The notes beneath the pieces were generated by a model. That model saw only the letters and a program-made list of their open reading frames with translations, did not search any database and was not told the DNA's origin. Of a stretch of DNA of 60,359 nucleotides, positions 59,912-60,359 are shown one piece after another (position 1 is the stretch's first letter; the number at the start of each line of letters is the position of its first letter). Position numbers and translations under genes: made by a program. The stretch is from an uncultured Bacilli bacterium (GTDB lineage Bacteria; Bacillota_I; Bacilli_A; RF39; UBA660), in assembly GCA_944358455.1 (NCBI GenBank), contig CALVRE010000008.1, positions 1 through 60,359 of the forward strand, in the 5' to 3' direction.

Positions 59912-60359
59912 TGAACTGAACCCCAAAAATTGGACAGTTTATCAATCATTTCTAATTAGAGGATTGTAACCTGTAATTTACAGGAGACAGTCCTTTTAAT
60001 TTCGCTTTAATTCTATCATAATTATAGTAATTAATATAGTCATCTATGGCTTTTATTAAATCATCTAATGTTTCATATTTATCTTCTTGGTCATAAAACA
60101 TTTCTGTTTTTAATATTCCAAAAAAGTTTTCCATTAACCCATTATCCATACTATTACCTTTCCTAGACATACTTTGTTTTATGCCTTTATTCTTCAACCT
60201 TTGTTGATAAGACTTATGTTGATATTGCCATCCTTGATCTGAATGAAATATTAAATCTTCTAAATCTTGATCATCAGTTTTATCAAATGCTTTATTAAGC
60301 ATATCGTCTATTTGTTCTAAATTAGGTGATTTAGAAATATTATGAGAAACTACTTCCTG
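59912..60359 (-). mobile_element. IS3-family insertion sequence, one end
   Basis: The terminal repeat TGAACTGAACCCCAAAAATT followed by GGACA (59912-59936) is typical of IS3-family ends. The transposase gene reads away from it on the minus strand. The other end lies beyond the window. Confidence 0.88.
59952..60359 (-). CDS. IS3-family transposase OrfB (DDE), C-terminal part
   Basis: The frame enters from the right edge and stops at 59952. The integrase core shows the second catalytic Asp in FHSDQGWQYQH and the Glu in SMDNGLMENFFGILKTEMF, followed by YNYDRIKAKLKGLSPVNYR, the classic IS3/IS150 ending. The first Asp lies outside the window. It is intact as far as seen. Confidence 0.93.
   Translation of the reverse strand, partial: QEVVSHNISKSPNLEQIDDMLNKAFDKTDDQDLEDLIFHSDQGWQYQHKSYQQRLKNKGIKQSMSRKGNSMDNGLMENFFGILKTEMFYDQEDKYETLDDLIKAIDDYINYYNYDRIKAKLKGLSPVNYRLQSSN

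Overview
The window is AT-rich, and its genes point to a low-GC, spore-forming Firmicute, probably an uncultured gut member of the Bacilli or Erysipelotrichia. The markers are sigK, spoIIIAH, gerE and gerM, the Gram-positive primosome pair dnaB-dnaI, T-box leaders and extended -10 promoters (TGnTATAAT). The taxonomic placement is inference. Both window edges lie in insertion-sequence-like genes on the minus strand.

The standout is a diversity-generating retroelement (DGR) at about 0.5-4.9 kb. Its order is a large prepilin-like target gene carrying a variable repeat (VR), a MutS-domain-I-like accessory gene (msl), avd, a DGR-type reverse transcriptase with a YMDD motif, and a template repeat (TR). 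VR and TR align over 88 bases without gaps. They differ at nine positions, and all nine are adenines in the TR, which is the signature of adenine-specific mutagenic retrohoming. The diversified protein carries a type IV pilin leader, so the system would vary a pilus-type or membrane-displayed surface protein.

Regions: 5-8.5 kb sugar nucleotidyltransferase, lipoprotein and tex; 8.6-10.8 kb two-component system; 10.8-12.2 kb rnhB, a metallo-hydrolase and a DUF1540 protein; 12.3-15.2 kb a three-gene set related to 2-hydroxyacyl-CoA dehydratase and its activase, then a prepilin relic and sigK; 16.4-20.3 kb pyk and a GH31 glycosidase; 20.4-22.4 kb two zinc-ribbon membrane proteins; 22.4-26 kb a T-box-controlled leuS operon; 26.1-27.7 kb a second prepilin with Ig-like domains; 27.8-32.5 kb a rearranged Rnf electron-transport operon (RnfD fused to two FMN domains, a short RnfB and two microproteins); 33-38.2 kb a DUF2628 protein, rpmB, a metal-binding lipoprotein, yidD, a twice-frameshifted membrane gene, rnc and yebC; 38.4-45.4 kb two XRE regulators, dnaB, dnaI and two divergent RNB-fold proteins plus an orphan; 45.4-49.8 kb T-box/thrS, sporulation genes and tRNA-Arg; 50-55 kb a broken GH10 gene, a lipoprotein, phosphohexomutase, parvulin and small membrane proteins; 55-59.9 kb ruvA, ruvB, queA, miaA and an IS3-type element at the right edge.

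A recurring short element precedes several genes: a promoter-like -10, an RNA with a GTGTGC/GCACAC outer stem, and a terminator-like hairpin. Two copies carry a tract of exactly ten G. It is treated here as a candidate undescribed leader or small-RNA family.
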